A stretch of DNA of 64,000 nt from contig CAZVNP010000008.1 of the NCBI GenBank assembly GCA_964628285.1, positions 19,375-83,374 on the forward strand, given 5' to 3'. The stretch is from JAPLDP01 sp964628285. Lineage in GTDB: Bacteria > Bacteroidota > Bacteroidia > Bacteroidales > JAGONC01. How positions within the stretch are numbered: the first letter of the stretch is position 1; every line of letters begins with the position of its first letter. A program made the translations under genes and the position numbers. Positions 32,554-41,497 of the stretch are shown here, one piece after another. Below the pieces are notes generated by a model. The model saw only the letters and a program-made list of their open reading frames with translations. It did no database searches and had not been told where the DNA came from.

Positions 32554-34668
32554 ATGAAAACCCACAGGTCATCTCCGAGGTGGATTTATTTTCTTGTCAT
32601 TTTCTTTTTCATTTCATTTCAGGGATTTTCGCAGATTTACGATCCGGTATCATGGAGTTACAGCAGCAAGAAACTCCCCAATGGCGAGGTGGATCTGATC
32701 TTCAAAGCGTCCATTGAATCGGGCTGGCATCTTTATTCACAGGATATTGAGTCTTCACCTCCGGCAACGGAGTTCACTTTTGAACCCGATAATAACTATA
32801 AAAGAATTGGCAAAGTAGAGGAATCAAAGACATTTGAGGAGTACGATCCCAATTTTGAGATGACCCTTAAATATTTTGCAGGTACAGCTGTATTTACCCA
32901 GAGAATTAAGTTACTGACTTCAAAACCGGTCACTGTAAAAGGCTCGATCAATTTCATGACCTGTGATAACACCAAATGCCTGCCTCCCGTCGATGAGGAA
33001 TTTGAGTTTGACCTGAATGGGGAGGGTGAGGCTTCATCGGGACAGGTGCCGAAAAAATCGCCTGCCGTGGTAGCACAGAATCCCTCCGTCACATTACCGT
33101 TGGATACGACTGCAAAAACTGTGGCAACCGTTACATCTGCCGGGACTGATACCACGGCCGCCTCCATTCAATCGGTTAGTGCTGACATCACCGGCACGAC
33201 AAAACGGTCGTTGCTGGGATTCTTTTTTATTGCCATTCTGGCGGGGCTGGCGGCTATCATAACGCCTTGTGTTTTTCCGATGATACCCATGACGGTAACC
33301 TTTTTCATGCATGATAATGAGCGAAAAAGCAAGGCGCGTTTTCAGGCGCTCATTTATGGTTTATCAATAATTGTTATCTATACGGTCATTGGAACCATTG
33401 TCGCTGTGGCACTGGGTGCTAATTTCGCCAACTCTTTCAGCACACACTGGTTACCCAATATCCTCTTCTTCCTTATCTTTATGGTCTTTGCCGCTTCTTT
33501 TTTGGGCGCTTTTGAAATCACACTACCCTCCTGGCTGATCAATAAGGCTGATAAACAAGCCGAGAAGGGAGGTATAGCAGGTCCTTTTTTCATGGCTTTT
33601 ACATTGGTGCTGGTTTCATTCTCCTGTACAGGCCCGCTCGTCGGTGCCCTTTTAGTTGAATCTGCCGGCGGCATGATCCTGAAGCCTATCATCGGCATGT
33701 TCGGATTCTCACTGGCTTTTGCCCTGCCTTTCACATTATTCGCTTTTTTCCCTTCATGGCTGGCAGGCTTACCGAAATCAGGGGGATGGCTTAACTCGGT
33801 CAAGGTCGTCCTCGGCTTTCTTGAAATAGCCCTGGGACTTAAATTCCTGAGCATTGCCGACCAAACATATCACTGGCATATACTCGACAGGGAAGTCTAT
33901 CTGGCTTTGTGGATCGTGATCTTCACCCTCATGGGATTTTACCTGCTCGGAAAACTGAAGTTTGCTCATGATACGGAAATCAAACATATCGGTGTGACGC
34001 GTGCCCTGCTGGCCATCATCACCTTTGCATTCGTCGTTTATATGGTGCCCGGTATGTTCGGCGCCCCCCTCAAGGCATTATCAGGTTATTTACCACCACA
34101 GTCAACACATGATTTCGATCTGAACAAGATCATCCGCGATGATGCCAAATTATTCGCTAATGGCGGTAATAATAATCCCGAAACCTGTGACCGCCCCAAG
34201 TATTCCGACTTCCTTCACCTGCCGCATGGACTGGAAGGCTATTTCGATTATCAACAGGGTTTGTCCTGTGCTAAAGAACAAAATAAACCGGTGTTTATTG
34301 ATTTCACCGGACATGGCTGTGTCAATTGCAGGGAAATGGAAGCCAACGTGTGGTCTGATCCCAAGGTATTGAAACGATTGAAAGATGATTATATCGTCAT
34401 TGCCCTGTATGTGGATGATAAGACAAAATTGCCTAAGTCGGAATGGGTTAGATCCCCGGTTGACGGTAAGGTGAAAAATACCATTGGAAAGAAATATGCC
34501 GATTTTCAGATCACCCATTTCAATGTCAATGCCCAGCCCTTTTATGTCCTTCTTGACGACAATGGTGACCTGTTGACCAATCCCAGGGCGTATAATCTTA
34601 ATGTTGATTCATTTGTTGATTTCCTTGATCGGGGGATTACAGAATTTCATAAACGGAAAGGGCAATGA
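32554..34668 (+). CDS. dsbD: thiol:disulfide interchange protein DsbD
   Basis: A 704-residue inner-membrane protein that carries electrons from cytoplasmic thioredoxin to periplasmic reductases. A signal peptide (ending GFSQ, about residue 27) precedes the immunoglobulin-like alpha domain with its Cys pair (Cys137, Cys142, in MTCDNTKCLPP). After a Thr/Ser-rich linker come eight or so membrane spans with the CcdA-type TPCVFPMIPMT motif and the paired Cys in SFSCTGPLVGALL. The C-terminal thioredoxin domain has GHGCVNCR (Cys589, Cys592). All six functional cysteines are seen. Its stop overlaps the gap start. It may feed the TlpA-like protein 2 kb away. Confidence 0.94.
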   Translation: MKTHRSSPRWIYFLVIFFFISFQGFSQIYDPVSWSYSSKKLPNGEVDLIFKASIESGWHLYSQDIESSPPATEFTFEPDNNYKRIGKVEESKTFEEYDPNFEMTLKYFAGTAVFTQRIKLLTSKPVTVKGSINFMTCDNTKCLPPVDEEFEFDLNGEGEASSGQVPKKSPAVVAQNPSVTLPLDTTAKTVATVTSAGTDTTAASIQSVSADITGTTKRSLLGFFFIAILAGLAAIITPCVFPMIPMTVTFFMHDNERKSKARFQALIYGLSIIVIYTVIGTIVAVALGANFANSFSTHWLPNILFFLIFMVFAASFLGAFEITLPSWLINKADKQAEKGGIAGPFFMAFTLVLVSFSCTGPLVGALLVESAGGMILKPIIGMFGFSLAFALPFTLFAFFPSWLAGLPKSGGWLNSVKVVLGFLEIALGLKFLSIADQTYHWHILDREVYLALWIVIFTLMGFYLLGKLKFAHDTEIKHIGVTRALLAIITFAFVVYMVPGMFGAPLKALSGYLPPQSTHDFDLNKIIRDDAKLFANGGNNNPETCDRPKYSDFLHLPHGLEGYFDYQQGLSCAKEQNKPVFIDFTGHGCVNCREMEANVWSDPKVLKRLKDDYIVIALYVDDKTKLPKSEWVRSPVDGKVKNTIGKKYADFQITHFNVNAQPFYVLLDDNGDLLTNPRAYNLNVDSFVDFLDRGITEFHKRKGQ

Positions 34669-35681
34669 ATCATATCCGTGTTGCAATCAATGGATTTGGC
34701 CGTGTCGGTAGAATGACGTTCCGGTCGATGTTGGCAAAAAAGAGAATAGAAATTGTTGCCATCAATGACCTGACGGATGCGGCCAACCTGGCCCATCTGG
34801 TTAAGTACGATTCCGTTCAGGGCGAATTCAAAGGCAGGATCAAGGCAGAAAACGATTTTCTGGTTGTTAACGGACGCCGTATCAAAGTTCTTTCTGACAG
34901 TGATCCTGAGCGTCTGCCCTGGAAAGAATTGAATATCGATATTGTTGTTGAATCAACCGGTGAGTTTACAAGTAAAGCAGGCGCCATGAAGCACATCAGG
35001 GCTGGTGCCAAAAGGGTGATCATTTCGGCGCCGGCACAAAGCCCGGCCGACGATGTCAAGTATCTCGTCCTCGGCATAAATGATCACTTGCTCACCAGCG
35101 ATGATATCATTATTTCCAATTCATCCTGTACGACACATTGCGTGGCGCCACTTATCCAGATCCTCGATGCGAACTGGGGCTTTGAAAAAGGTTTCATCAC
35201 AACAGTGCACTCTTACACCCGCGATCAGAACCTTATTGACGGGCCTCATACCGACTGGCGCAGAGGCCGCGCTGCCGCCTTCTCCATCATCCCCACCACC
35301 ACAGGCGCCGCCAAAGCTGCGACAAAGGTGTTCCCTCACCTCAGGAATAACCTCGGCGGTGCCGGCATTCGCGTGCCCGTTCCAGACGGCTCCCTCACCG
35401 ACCTGACCTGTACGGTGAGAAAGGAAACCAGCATCGCTGAAATAAACAAGGCATTTAAAAAAGCTGCCAACGGTTATCTGAAAGGTATCCTGCAGTACAC
35501 TGAGGATCATATCGTTTCGGCCGATATCATTGGTAACACCCATTCGGCAATATTCGACGCCGGTCTGACAGCCGTTCTCGGTGAAAGACATAACCTTGTG
35601 AAAGTAGTGGCCTGGTATGATAATGAAACAGGTTACGCTGCCCGCATGACCGAATTGATCGAGAAATGGTCGGATTTATAA
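34665..35681 (+). CDS. gap: type I glyceraldehyde-3-phosphate dehydrogenase
   Basis: A 338-residue glycolytic/gluconeogenic enzyme. The NAD-binding start is VAINGFGRVGRMTFR, and INDLTDAANLAHLVKYDSVQG suits NAD preference. The catalytic motif is SNSSCTTHC (Cys155); position 158 is His where nearly all type I enzymes have Asn. GAAKAATKVFPHLRNNLGGAGIRVPVPDGS and the C-terminal WYDNETGYAARM are standard. TRDQNLIDGPHTDWRRGRAAA differs from the common DQxxxDxPHKD, suggesting a divergent copy. The ATG overlaps the dsbD stop. It converges with lpxH and shares six bases with it. A second, main gap gene may exist elsewhere (inference). Confidence 0.93.
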   Translation: MNHIRVAINGFGRVGRMTFRSMLAKKRIEIVAINDLTDAANLAHLVKYDSVQGEFKGRIKAENDFLVVNGRRIKVLSDSDPERLPWKELNIDIVVESTGEFTSKAGAMKHIRAGAKRVIISAPAQSPADDVKYLVLGINDHLLTSDDIIISNSSCTTHCVAPLIQILDANWGFEKGFITTVHSYTRDQNLIDGPHTDWRRGRAAAFSIIPTTTGAAKAATKVFPHLRNNLGGAGIRVPVPDGSLTDLTCTVRKETSIAEINKAFKKAANGYLKGILQYTEDHIVSADIIGNTHSAIFDAGLTAVLGERHNLVKVVAWYDNETGYAARMTELIEKWSDL

Positions 35682-36467
35682 ATCCTGCGTGTAGTATTTT
35701 AAAACAACATCGTTGCCGTCAAAAACGGCATATGAGAAATTAACCAGCCAATCACCCAGAAGAATAAAACGGGTGGTTTCATTTATCTTCACATCCGTAG
35801 GTAGATGGCGGTGGCCAAAAATAAAATAATCAATGCCGGGATGGTCTTCAAGAAGTTTTAAGGCATATTGATACAGCATCTCATGACTGACATCGTCCTT
35901 TTTCTCTATTCTTTTTTCTTTGGCAATATGAGCATAACGGCTTTTTCTTGAAAAAAACAATCCCAGGCGTGTCCCCACGTCCGGATGAATCCATCGGAAG
36001 AGAAACTGATTGGGTTTAAAGGCAAAAACCTTTTTTAAGACTTTATACCCTGTATCACCGGGACCTAATCCATCGCCATGGGCCAGATAAAAATAACGGT
36101 GGTCGAACTGCACGATCTCAGGCTCACGGTGCAGAATGAGATGCAGCTCTGTGGAGAGGTAATCAAAAGCCCATACATCATGGTTACCCCTGAAAAGATG
36201 AACCGGAATGCCGGTATCGGTAATTTCGGCCAGTTTGCCTAAAAGCCTCACAAAACCTTTCGGCACCACCGTCCTGTATTCAAACCAGAAATCGAAGATG
36301 TCACCCATCAGATATATAGCCGTCGCATCCTGCCGGACATCGTCGAGCCACCTCATAAAAAGCTTCTCCCTGACCAGACTGTCCTGATAATCTGGAATGC
36401 CCAGGTGGAAGTCGGAGACAAAATAAATTTTCCCCTTATCAATGGTGTTTTGTTGTATGATATCCAA
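35676..36467 (-). CDS. lpxH: UDP-2,3-diacylglucosamine diphosphatase LpxH
   Basis: A 263-residue calcineurin-like metallophosphoesterase that hydrolyses UDP-2,3-diacylglucosamine to lipid X, the fourth step of lipid A synthesis. Metal-binding motifs are VSDFHLG, GDIFDFWFEY, RGNHDVW, LAHGDGLGPGDTGYK and IFGHRHLP. The insert with RKSRYAHIAKEKRIEKKDD is typical of LpxH in Bacteroidota. Its stop codon and that of gap lie in one palindrome TTATAA. LpxK and KdsD, later and parallel steps, are also in the window. Confidence 0.93.
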   Translation of the reverse strand: MDIIQQNTIDKGKIYFVSDFHLGIPDYQDSLVREKLFMRWLDDVRQDATAIYLMGDIFDFWFEYRTVVPKGFVRLLGKLAEITDTGIPVHLFRGNHDVWAFDYLSTELHLILHREPEIVQFDHRYFYLAHGDGLGPGDTGYKVLKKVFAFKPNQFLFRWIHPDVGTRLGLFFSRKSRYAHIAKEKRIEKKDDVSHEMLYQYALKLLEDHPGIDYFIFGHRHLPTDVKINETTRFILLGDWLVNFSYAVFDGNDVVLKYYTQDL

Positions 36468-36478
36468 CAGTAAAATAA

Positions 36479-37705
36479 TTAATGAAACATTTCATTTAGT
36501 TTAGTCTCCAGATCTTCATCGCTTATATTAACTGCAATGATCTTCCCGGTGCGGTCAAGTAAAAAGGTTTTAGGTACGTCTTCGATATCATAAAGTTTCA
36601 CAATCGGCGAATTAGGATAATCCAGGTCGCTCACCTGGATCCATGTGATGTGATCCTTTTTTAAAGCATTGAGCCATGTTTCTTTATTGTTATCAAGGAC
36701 CACCCCGAAAATCTCAAATCCCTGGCTTTTGAACTTGTTATAAAGCGTTACCAGAAATTGGTTTTGCTTACGGCATGGTTCGGACCAGGGGGCCCAGAAA
36801 TCAAGCAGAACAACATGGCCCCGGTAATCTGATAACTTGTAAGGTTTCCCCCCGGCATCATTGAGTGTAAAATCAGGAGCTGTCAAACCGGGTTGCAACA
36901 ACCGGCGTGTCTGTAATCTCTCATTTTCATTTTGCCGGTATAATGCCATGCGTTGGTGGTAAGTCAAAACTTGTTTATTATTTGGATAATGAACATAAAG
37001 GGCGCTGTCAAGGAGAAGGAAAACAGGCAAATGATCCTTCTCGTTTAGAATTTTCTGAGGACCGAAGTGTTGGTTGATAATGAACAATGAAGCCAGGGAA
37101 GCAGGGTTCCGTTGAATGATTCTTATAACGGAATCCTGTTCCATTTTAAAAAGGGAGTTAAAGGCAAGGTTGAGCGAATCGCGTGTCCTGGCAAAATCAG
37201 GGCGATCGCGGCTTTGATCAAACAGCTCGTTCATCCTGCCGATGACCTCAAGGTTGCGGTTTGTGAAATCATCATATTCCTTCAGTATGTTGGAGTCATC
37301 CGATCCATTTATCTTGAGTGATTGCTGGAGATTGGCCCCGTCGGCATTGAGGTCAATGTGTTTACCTCGTTCCAGAACCAGTGGGATGTAATCACCGGTG
37401 ATGGTCTGGATAGCATAAAATCCCGGTTCCTCCACCCTGACTTTAAACATGAATATCCCGTCATCTGATTTCAGCCGGATCGAATCAATGGTTGTTATCT
37501 CTTTAGCATCTACCTGTTTTAGATAAACAGTCTGGCCGGATAATCCGGCGATCTTCCCCCGGATGATGCATTGTGCTTTGTTCGGATGAGCATTCCTGCA
37601 ACTTTCTGCGATCGATAAAGTCATTATAATAAGAAGAGACAGAAAAAAAATCCTCCCCCTGCCCTTAAACGATTGGGATATGACCTTTATAAGATATTTA
37701 TCCAT
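36479..37705 (-). CDS. TlpA-like thioredoxin-fold protein with DUF4369, SxxC active site
   Basis: A 408-residue protein. An N-terminal hydrophobic segment (about 19-33, FFLSLLIIMTLSIAESC) is a likely lipoprotein signal with Cys36. A DUF4369 beta domain (about 45-140: CIIRGKIAGLSGQTVYL) follows, then a helical linker with many Arg, Asn and Gln, and an AhpC/TSA-type thioredoxin fold (about 275-408: APDFTLNDAGGKPYKLSDYRG). The active site reads WSEPC: Cys311 is present, but position 308 is Ser where the nucleophilic Cys should be. A CxxC disulfide cannot form, so reductase activity is doubtful; it may act as a monothiol or binding protein. It has its own -7 element very close to the ATG and lies upstream of lpxH. 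Confidence 0.88.
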   Translation of the reverse strand: MDKYLIKVISQSFKGRGRIFFLSLLIIMTLSIAESCRNAHPNKAQCIIRGKIAGLSGQTVYLKQVDAKEITTIDSIRLKSDDGIFMFKVRVEEPGFYAIQTITGDYIPLVLERGKHIDLNADGANLQQSLKINGSDDSNILKEYDDFTNRNLEVIGRMNELFDQSRDRPDFARTRDSLNLAFNSLFKMEQDSVIRIIQRNPASLASLFIINQHFGPQKILNEKDHLPVFLLLDSALYVHYPNNKQVLTYHQRMALYRQNENERLQTRRLLQPGLTAPDFTLNDAGGKPYKLSDYRGHVVLLDFWAPWSEPCRKQNQFLVTLYNKFKSQGFEIFGVVLDNNKETWLNALKKDHITWIQVSDLDYPNSPIVKLYDIEDVPKTFLLDRTGKIIAVNISDEDLETKLNEMFH

Positions 37706-37716
37706 GAGAACAGATA

Positions 37717-37724
37717 CAAAATTA
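37717..37724 (-). promoter_or_regulatory. -7 element of the TlpA-like gene
   Basis: Minus strand TAATTTTG, a TAnnTTTG match. The predicted transcription start (near 37710) is about five bases from the ATG at 37705, so the leader would be almost absent unless a later start is used. Confidence 0.45.
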
Positions 37725-37879
37725 AAATTTATTGATACTCAATCATTGGTCCATATATGATTTTGTGTAAGCCTTTTAATTATGACAAGTTACAACTTCC
37801 CTAAGTTGAGAATTTTGTTTAGATTTGTTTAAGGTTTTTTATTTAATCATTTTCAATCCTTTCTGAAACTGATTTGACA

Positions 37880-38374
37880 ATGGATAATCGCTGGTTCTGG
37901 ATCATTTCCCTGGTGTGTTTATTACACTGTGCCAACTTGTTTTCACAGCGGTATCTGATCATTGAACGTCCGGGGACGATTAAAAATTTTAAGTTTCAGG
38001 AAGGTGACTTCATGCATATTGAGGTGATATCTAACAATGTTTTATATCAGGTAAGGGGAGAATTATCACTCATCACCCAATCGAGTATCATCATCAATGG
38101 TTCTGATGAATATAAATTATTCCAGATAAAGGCCATTTACCGGGAGAGATTATTGGTTCGAATTGTTCATACCAGTGCGTTAACAGCGGGTTCGGGTTAC
38201 ATTTTCCTTGATTGTTTAAACAGAGGTATCAACAGGGAGAGCCCTCTTGTGGAGAAAAGTACGGTCGTTATCGGTGGATCCATAATTGCCGGGGGGGTTG
38301 CTTTAATGCCTTTCCTGGAACACAAATATAAAATCGGTAACCGCTGGCGTGTCAAGACCATCATTTTTGATTAA
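37880..38374 (+). CDS. small uncharacterised secreted or membrane protein
   Basis: A 164-residue protein with a signal peptide (WFWIISLVCLLHCANLFSQ), a beta-rich middle (LIIERPGTIKNFKFQEGDFMHIEVI; SLITQSSIIINGSDEYKLFQIKAIY) and two later hydrophobic stretches (TAGSGYIFLDCL; TVVIGGSIIAGGVALMPFL) before a basic C-terminus (KIGNRWRVKTI). I recognise no family with confidence; proteins of this build occur in Bacteroidales. An in-frame TTG two codons earlier is the alternative start. It stands alone on its strand, and its stop overlaps that of the convergent phosphorylase gene. A TAGATTTG at 37820-37827 could be its -7 element. Confidence 0.7.
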   Translation: MDNRWFWIISLVCLLHCANLFSQRYLIIERPGTIKNFKFQEGDFMHIEVISNNVLYQVRGELSLITQSSIIINGSDEYKLFQIKAIYRERLLVRIVHTSALTAGSGYIFLDCLNRGINRESPLVEKSTVVIGGSIIAGGVALMPFLEHKYKIGNRWRVKTIIFD

Positions 38375-39192
38375 TGTTTTTTAAAACCTTCGAGAAGTTT
38401 TTTGATCAGAAGGGTCATTTTAGGTTCAGCATCACTTGCGGCTTTCAGAACATTATGATGGGTGACCTCTTTAAGTTTTCCATCTATACATAAATCAGTG
38501 ATAACCGAAATAGCCAGGCAGGTCATATCCAATTGTCTGGCAGCAATAATCTCAGGAATAATTGACATGCCCACGGCGTCAGCACCTATTGTTCTGATAA
38601 ATCTGTATTCGGCCGGTGTTTCAAAACAAGGCCCGCTTACGGCAGCTAAAATCCCCGTTCTGACCTCAATATCATGACGGTTTGCCACCGTTAGTATTTC
38701 TTGAATGATTTCATGGTCATAGAGATTGGCCATATTTGCCGGTCTGTCATTTACCGTCATCTGATTTTCACCGATAAGGGGATTTGTAGGCATGAGGTTG
38801 ATGTGATCGGTGACAATCATGATGTCACCTATCCGGAATGACGGGTTGATACCTCCGCTGGCATTGGAAAGGATCAGAAGTTTGACACCCAGCATTTTCA
38901 ATACCCTGACCGGAAAGACAACCGACGCCATGCCGTTACCTTCATAAAAATGTGTCCGCCCTTGTAAGACGATCACTTCGGTGTGTCCCAGGGAACCTGA
39001 TATCAGTATACCTTCGTGTCCTTCAACGGCAGATACCGGAAAATGGGGTATTGACCGGTATGGTATTTTGTTTTGAATGGTTATTTCATGTGTCAATCCC
39101 CCCAATCCTGTTCCCAAAATAATCCCGACAGCCGGTCGGCAACCGACCAGGTCAGCTATAAATGCTACGGTTTTACTTATATCTTCCGACAT
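38371..39192 (-). CDS. punA: purine nucleoside phosphorylase
   Basis: A 273-residue trimeric-type phosphorylase cleaving inosine and guanosine to base plus ribose 1-phosphate, for purine salvage. Motifs are GIILGTGLGGLTHEI (phosphate loop), LQGRTHFYEGN, LILSNASGGINPSFRIGDIMIVTDHINLMPTNPLIG, the GPCFETPAEYRFIRTIGADAVGMSIIPE signature, and VITDLC near the end. AVGMSIIPE has Ile where many family members have Thr/Val. Its start overlaps the lpxK end by 20 bases, so it is co-transcribed behind lpxK. The neighbouring function (lipid A) is unrelated. Confidence 0.94.
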   Translation of the reverse strand: MSEDISKTVAFIADLVGCRPAVGIILGTGLGGLTHEITIQNKIPYRSIPHFPVSAVEGHEGILISGSLGHTEVIVLQGRTHFYEGNGMASVVFPVRVLKMLGVKLLILSNASGGINPSFRIGDIMIVTDHINLMPTNPLIGENQMTVNDRPANMANLYDHEIIQEILTVANRHDIEVRTGILAAVSGPCFETPAEYRFIRTIGADAVGMSIIPEIIAARQLDMTCLAISVITDLCIDGKLKEVTHHNVLKAASDAEPKMTLLIKKLLEGFKKH

Positions 39193-40237
39193 ATTCCATC
39201 ACCCTCTCGTTAAAAGTAATCCCATGCGATTTATGTATTTCCATTTGAATGGGTAAATAATATACAGGTATTCCGGATAAAATCTCAAGCAGTTCCGTTT
39301 TTTGCAATCGGATTGAGTCTTTTTCGGTGGTGATGACCAGCTTGTTTTTTGAATGGATGTTTTCAAAAACCTCTTTTATTTTATATACATCTTTTGTGGA
39401 GTATTTATGATGATCGGCAAATGTTATGGTTACAAGCTCATTGCATAATTTATTCAGGTGATCGTGGATGGGGTAAGGATTAGCTATTCCTGTTACCAGC
39501 AGAACACTGTTAAGTTTCTTTTTTCGAAATTCGGATTCATATCTGGCTTTAATTGTCAAAGGCAATAAATTTCCATAGACCAGGTATGAGAAGTAGCAGG
39601 ATTGATAAGGTTTAGGCTTGATCTCTTCAATGATGTTTTGTTGGGTAAGGGGGGAGAAAATCCGGTCGGTCTTGGTGACCATCAGGATATCCGCTCTTTT
39701 ATAACCGATGGTAGGCTCACGTAAGGTTCCAAAAGGGAAAAGATGATCCCTGGGATAAAGATTATGGAAATCTGTTAACAGTATGGATAATCCCGGTTTC
39801 ACAGAACGGTATTGGAAAGCATCGTCAAGAAGGATGACATCAATTTCGGGAAAGTTTTCTTTGAGGAGATTGATGCCTCTGATGCGGTTAACATCAACCG
39901 CTACGGTGATACCGCTGAATTTTCTTTTAATCTGCAATGCTTCGTCACCAACACGCTCGGAAGTTGAATTAGCATCGACCAGTAAAAAGCCTCTGGATTT
40001 TCTTTTATAGCCTCTGCTTAGTACAGCTACCCTATATTTATCTTTTAAAAGCAGGATAAGATATTCGATAAGCGGCGTTTTACCTGCCCCTCCAACAGTT
40101 AAGTTGCCCACTGAAATGACCGGAAAACTGAAACTGTATGAGGGAATGATATGAAGATCAAATAGCTTGTTACGAATTAAAAGGCATAAACCATATAAAA
40201 CTATAAATGGATAAAATAGAATCCGAAGGATAATCAC
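39173..40237 (-). CDS. lpxK: tetraacyldisaccharide 4'-kinase LpxK
   Basis: A 354-residue membrane-associated kinase adding the 4'-phosphate to the lipid A precursor. An N-terminal hydrophobic stretch (IILRILFYPFIVLYGLCLLI) anchors it. Walker A is NLTVGGAGKTPLIEYL (about residue 43), followed by VAVLSRGYKRKSRGF, GDEALQIKRKF, ILLDDAFQYRSVKPGLSILLTDF and the C-terminal TTEKDSIRL motif. The family uses ATP via the GGxGKT loop. It lies on the minus strand before the purine phosphorylase. The 136-base gap upstream to the Nif3-like gene is AT-rich. Confidence 0.95.
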   Translation of the reverse strand: MIILRILFYPFIVLYGLCLLIRNKLFDLHIIPSYSFSFPVISVGNLTVGGAGKTPLIEYLILLLKDKYRVAVLSRGYKRKSRGFLLVDANSTSERVGDEALQIKRKFSGITVAVDVNRIRGINLLKENFPEIDVILLDDAFQYRSVKPGLSILLTDFHNLYPRDHLFPFGTLREPTIGYKRADILMVTKTDRIFSPLTQQNIIEEIKPKPYQSCYFSYLVYGNLLPLTIKARYESEFRKKKLNSVLLVTGIANPYPIHDHLNKLCNELVTITFADHHKYSTKDVYKIKEVFENIHSKNKLVITTEKDSIRLQKTELLEILSGIPVYYLPIQMEIHKSHGITFNERVMEYVGRYK

Positions 40238-40373
40238 TTAAAAATTTTTTATAAAGATAAAAAAATCTATACAAAAACATATTAGGATATCATAAAATTT
40301 AGTAAAAGATACTAATTTAGGATAATTATTTCGGTACGTTACAATAAATCAATTTGAATTTAAATGAGTTATT

Positions 40374-41471
40374 ATGACAACAGGTGACATTGTTAAAGTT
40401 CTTGAGGGATTTGCACCATTGGGGCTTCAAGAAGATTATGATAATGCAGGACTTATTCTCGGGAATCGGGATGGTGAAATAGATAAAGCACTTCTTTGCC
40501 TGGATGTCACTGAATCGGTTCTGGATGAAGCGATAAGGAAAGGTTGTGGTCTTATCATTTCACATCACCCTTTATTGTTCAGGGGTATTAAAAAAATCAC
40601 AGGTGAGAATCCTGTTGAAAGATTATTGCTGAAAGCCATTAAAAATGATCTTTCCCTGTATGCTGTCCATACAAATATCGATTCAGTCATCCACGGGGTC
40701 AATGGCTATCTGGCGAAAATACTGGATTTGAACGATATCGCCATACTATCGCCCAAACATGGCATGCTTAAGAAACTGGTCACTTTTTGTCCGGCCGATA
40801 AAGCGGAACAGGTCAGAAAGGCACTTTTTGAGGCCGGCGGAGGTCATATCGGCAATTATGATAGTTGCAGTTACAACGTCATAGGTCAAGGTTCATTCCG
40901 GCCATTGGAAAATGCACATCCTTATGTCGGTGAGATTGGAAAGATACATTTTGAAGAGGAAGTAAGAATAGAGACAATCTTTCCCGCTTTTAAAGAGCAA
41001 GAAATAGTTAAAGCCCTTCTGGGATCTCATCCCTATGAAGAGGTGGCTTATGATATTTACCGTCTTGATAACGAATATAAAAAGGTTGGCAGCGGCATGA
41101 CTGGTATGCTGTCTTATGAAATGAATGAAAATGATTTTCTTAATTACATTAAGACGAAAATCAATATCCCATGTATCCGTCATTCCGGATTCACCGGGAG
41201 GAAAATAAAAAAAGTAGCTCTTTGCGGTGGTTCCGGCAAAGAGCTTATTCACGATGCCATAGTCTCAGGATCAGATGCCTTTTTAACTTCTGATATTAAA
41301 TACCATGATTTTTCTGAACCCGACGGGAAACTCCTTCTTGCAGACATTGGACATTACGAAAGTGAACAGTTTACAAAAGAATTACTGTATTCAGTACTGA
41401 GCGAAAAATTTCCTACTTTTGCATTTCTTGTAACGAGTGAGAACACTAATTATGTCCACTATTTTTTATAA
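40374..41471 (+). CDS. Nif3-like dinuclear metal-centre protein
   Basis: A 365-residue member of the Nif3/YbgI/DUF34 family. Metal-binding motifs are SHHPLLFRGIKKI near residue 62, YAVHTNIDS near 100, and DIGHYESEQF near the C-terminus. A mid-protein insert (about 125-235: KLVTFCPADKAEQVRKALFEAGGGHIGNYDSCSY) is the PII-like domain of the longer YqfO type. The biochemical role is not settled; links to GTP cyclohydrolase-like or metal-related functions are suggested for the family. It is 26 bases upstream of a zinc-ribbon coiled-coil gene, a recurring pair in bacteria. Confidence 0.92.
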   Translation: MTTGDIVKVLEGFAPLGLQEDYDNAGLILGNRDGEIDKALLCLDVTESVLDEAIRKGCGLIISHHPLLFRGIKKITGENPVERLLLKAIKNDLSLYAVHTNIDSVIHGVNGYLAKILDLNDIAILSPKHGMLKKLVTFCPADKAEQVRKALFEAGGGHIGNYDSCSYNVIGQGSFRPLENAHPYVGEIGKIHFEEEVRIETIFPAFKEQEIVKALLGSHPYEEVAYDIYRLDNEYKKVGSGMTGMLSYEMNENDFLNYIKTKINIPCIRHSGFTGRKIKKVALCGGSGKELIHDAIVSGSDAFLTSDIKYHDFSEPDGKLLLADIGHYESEQFTKELLYSVLSEKFPTFAFLVTSENTNYVHYFL

Positions 41472-41497
41472 GATCGCTTTCTCATAAATCATGACCT

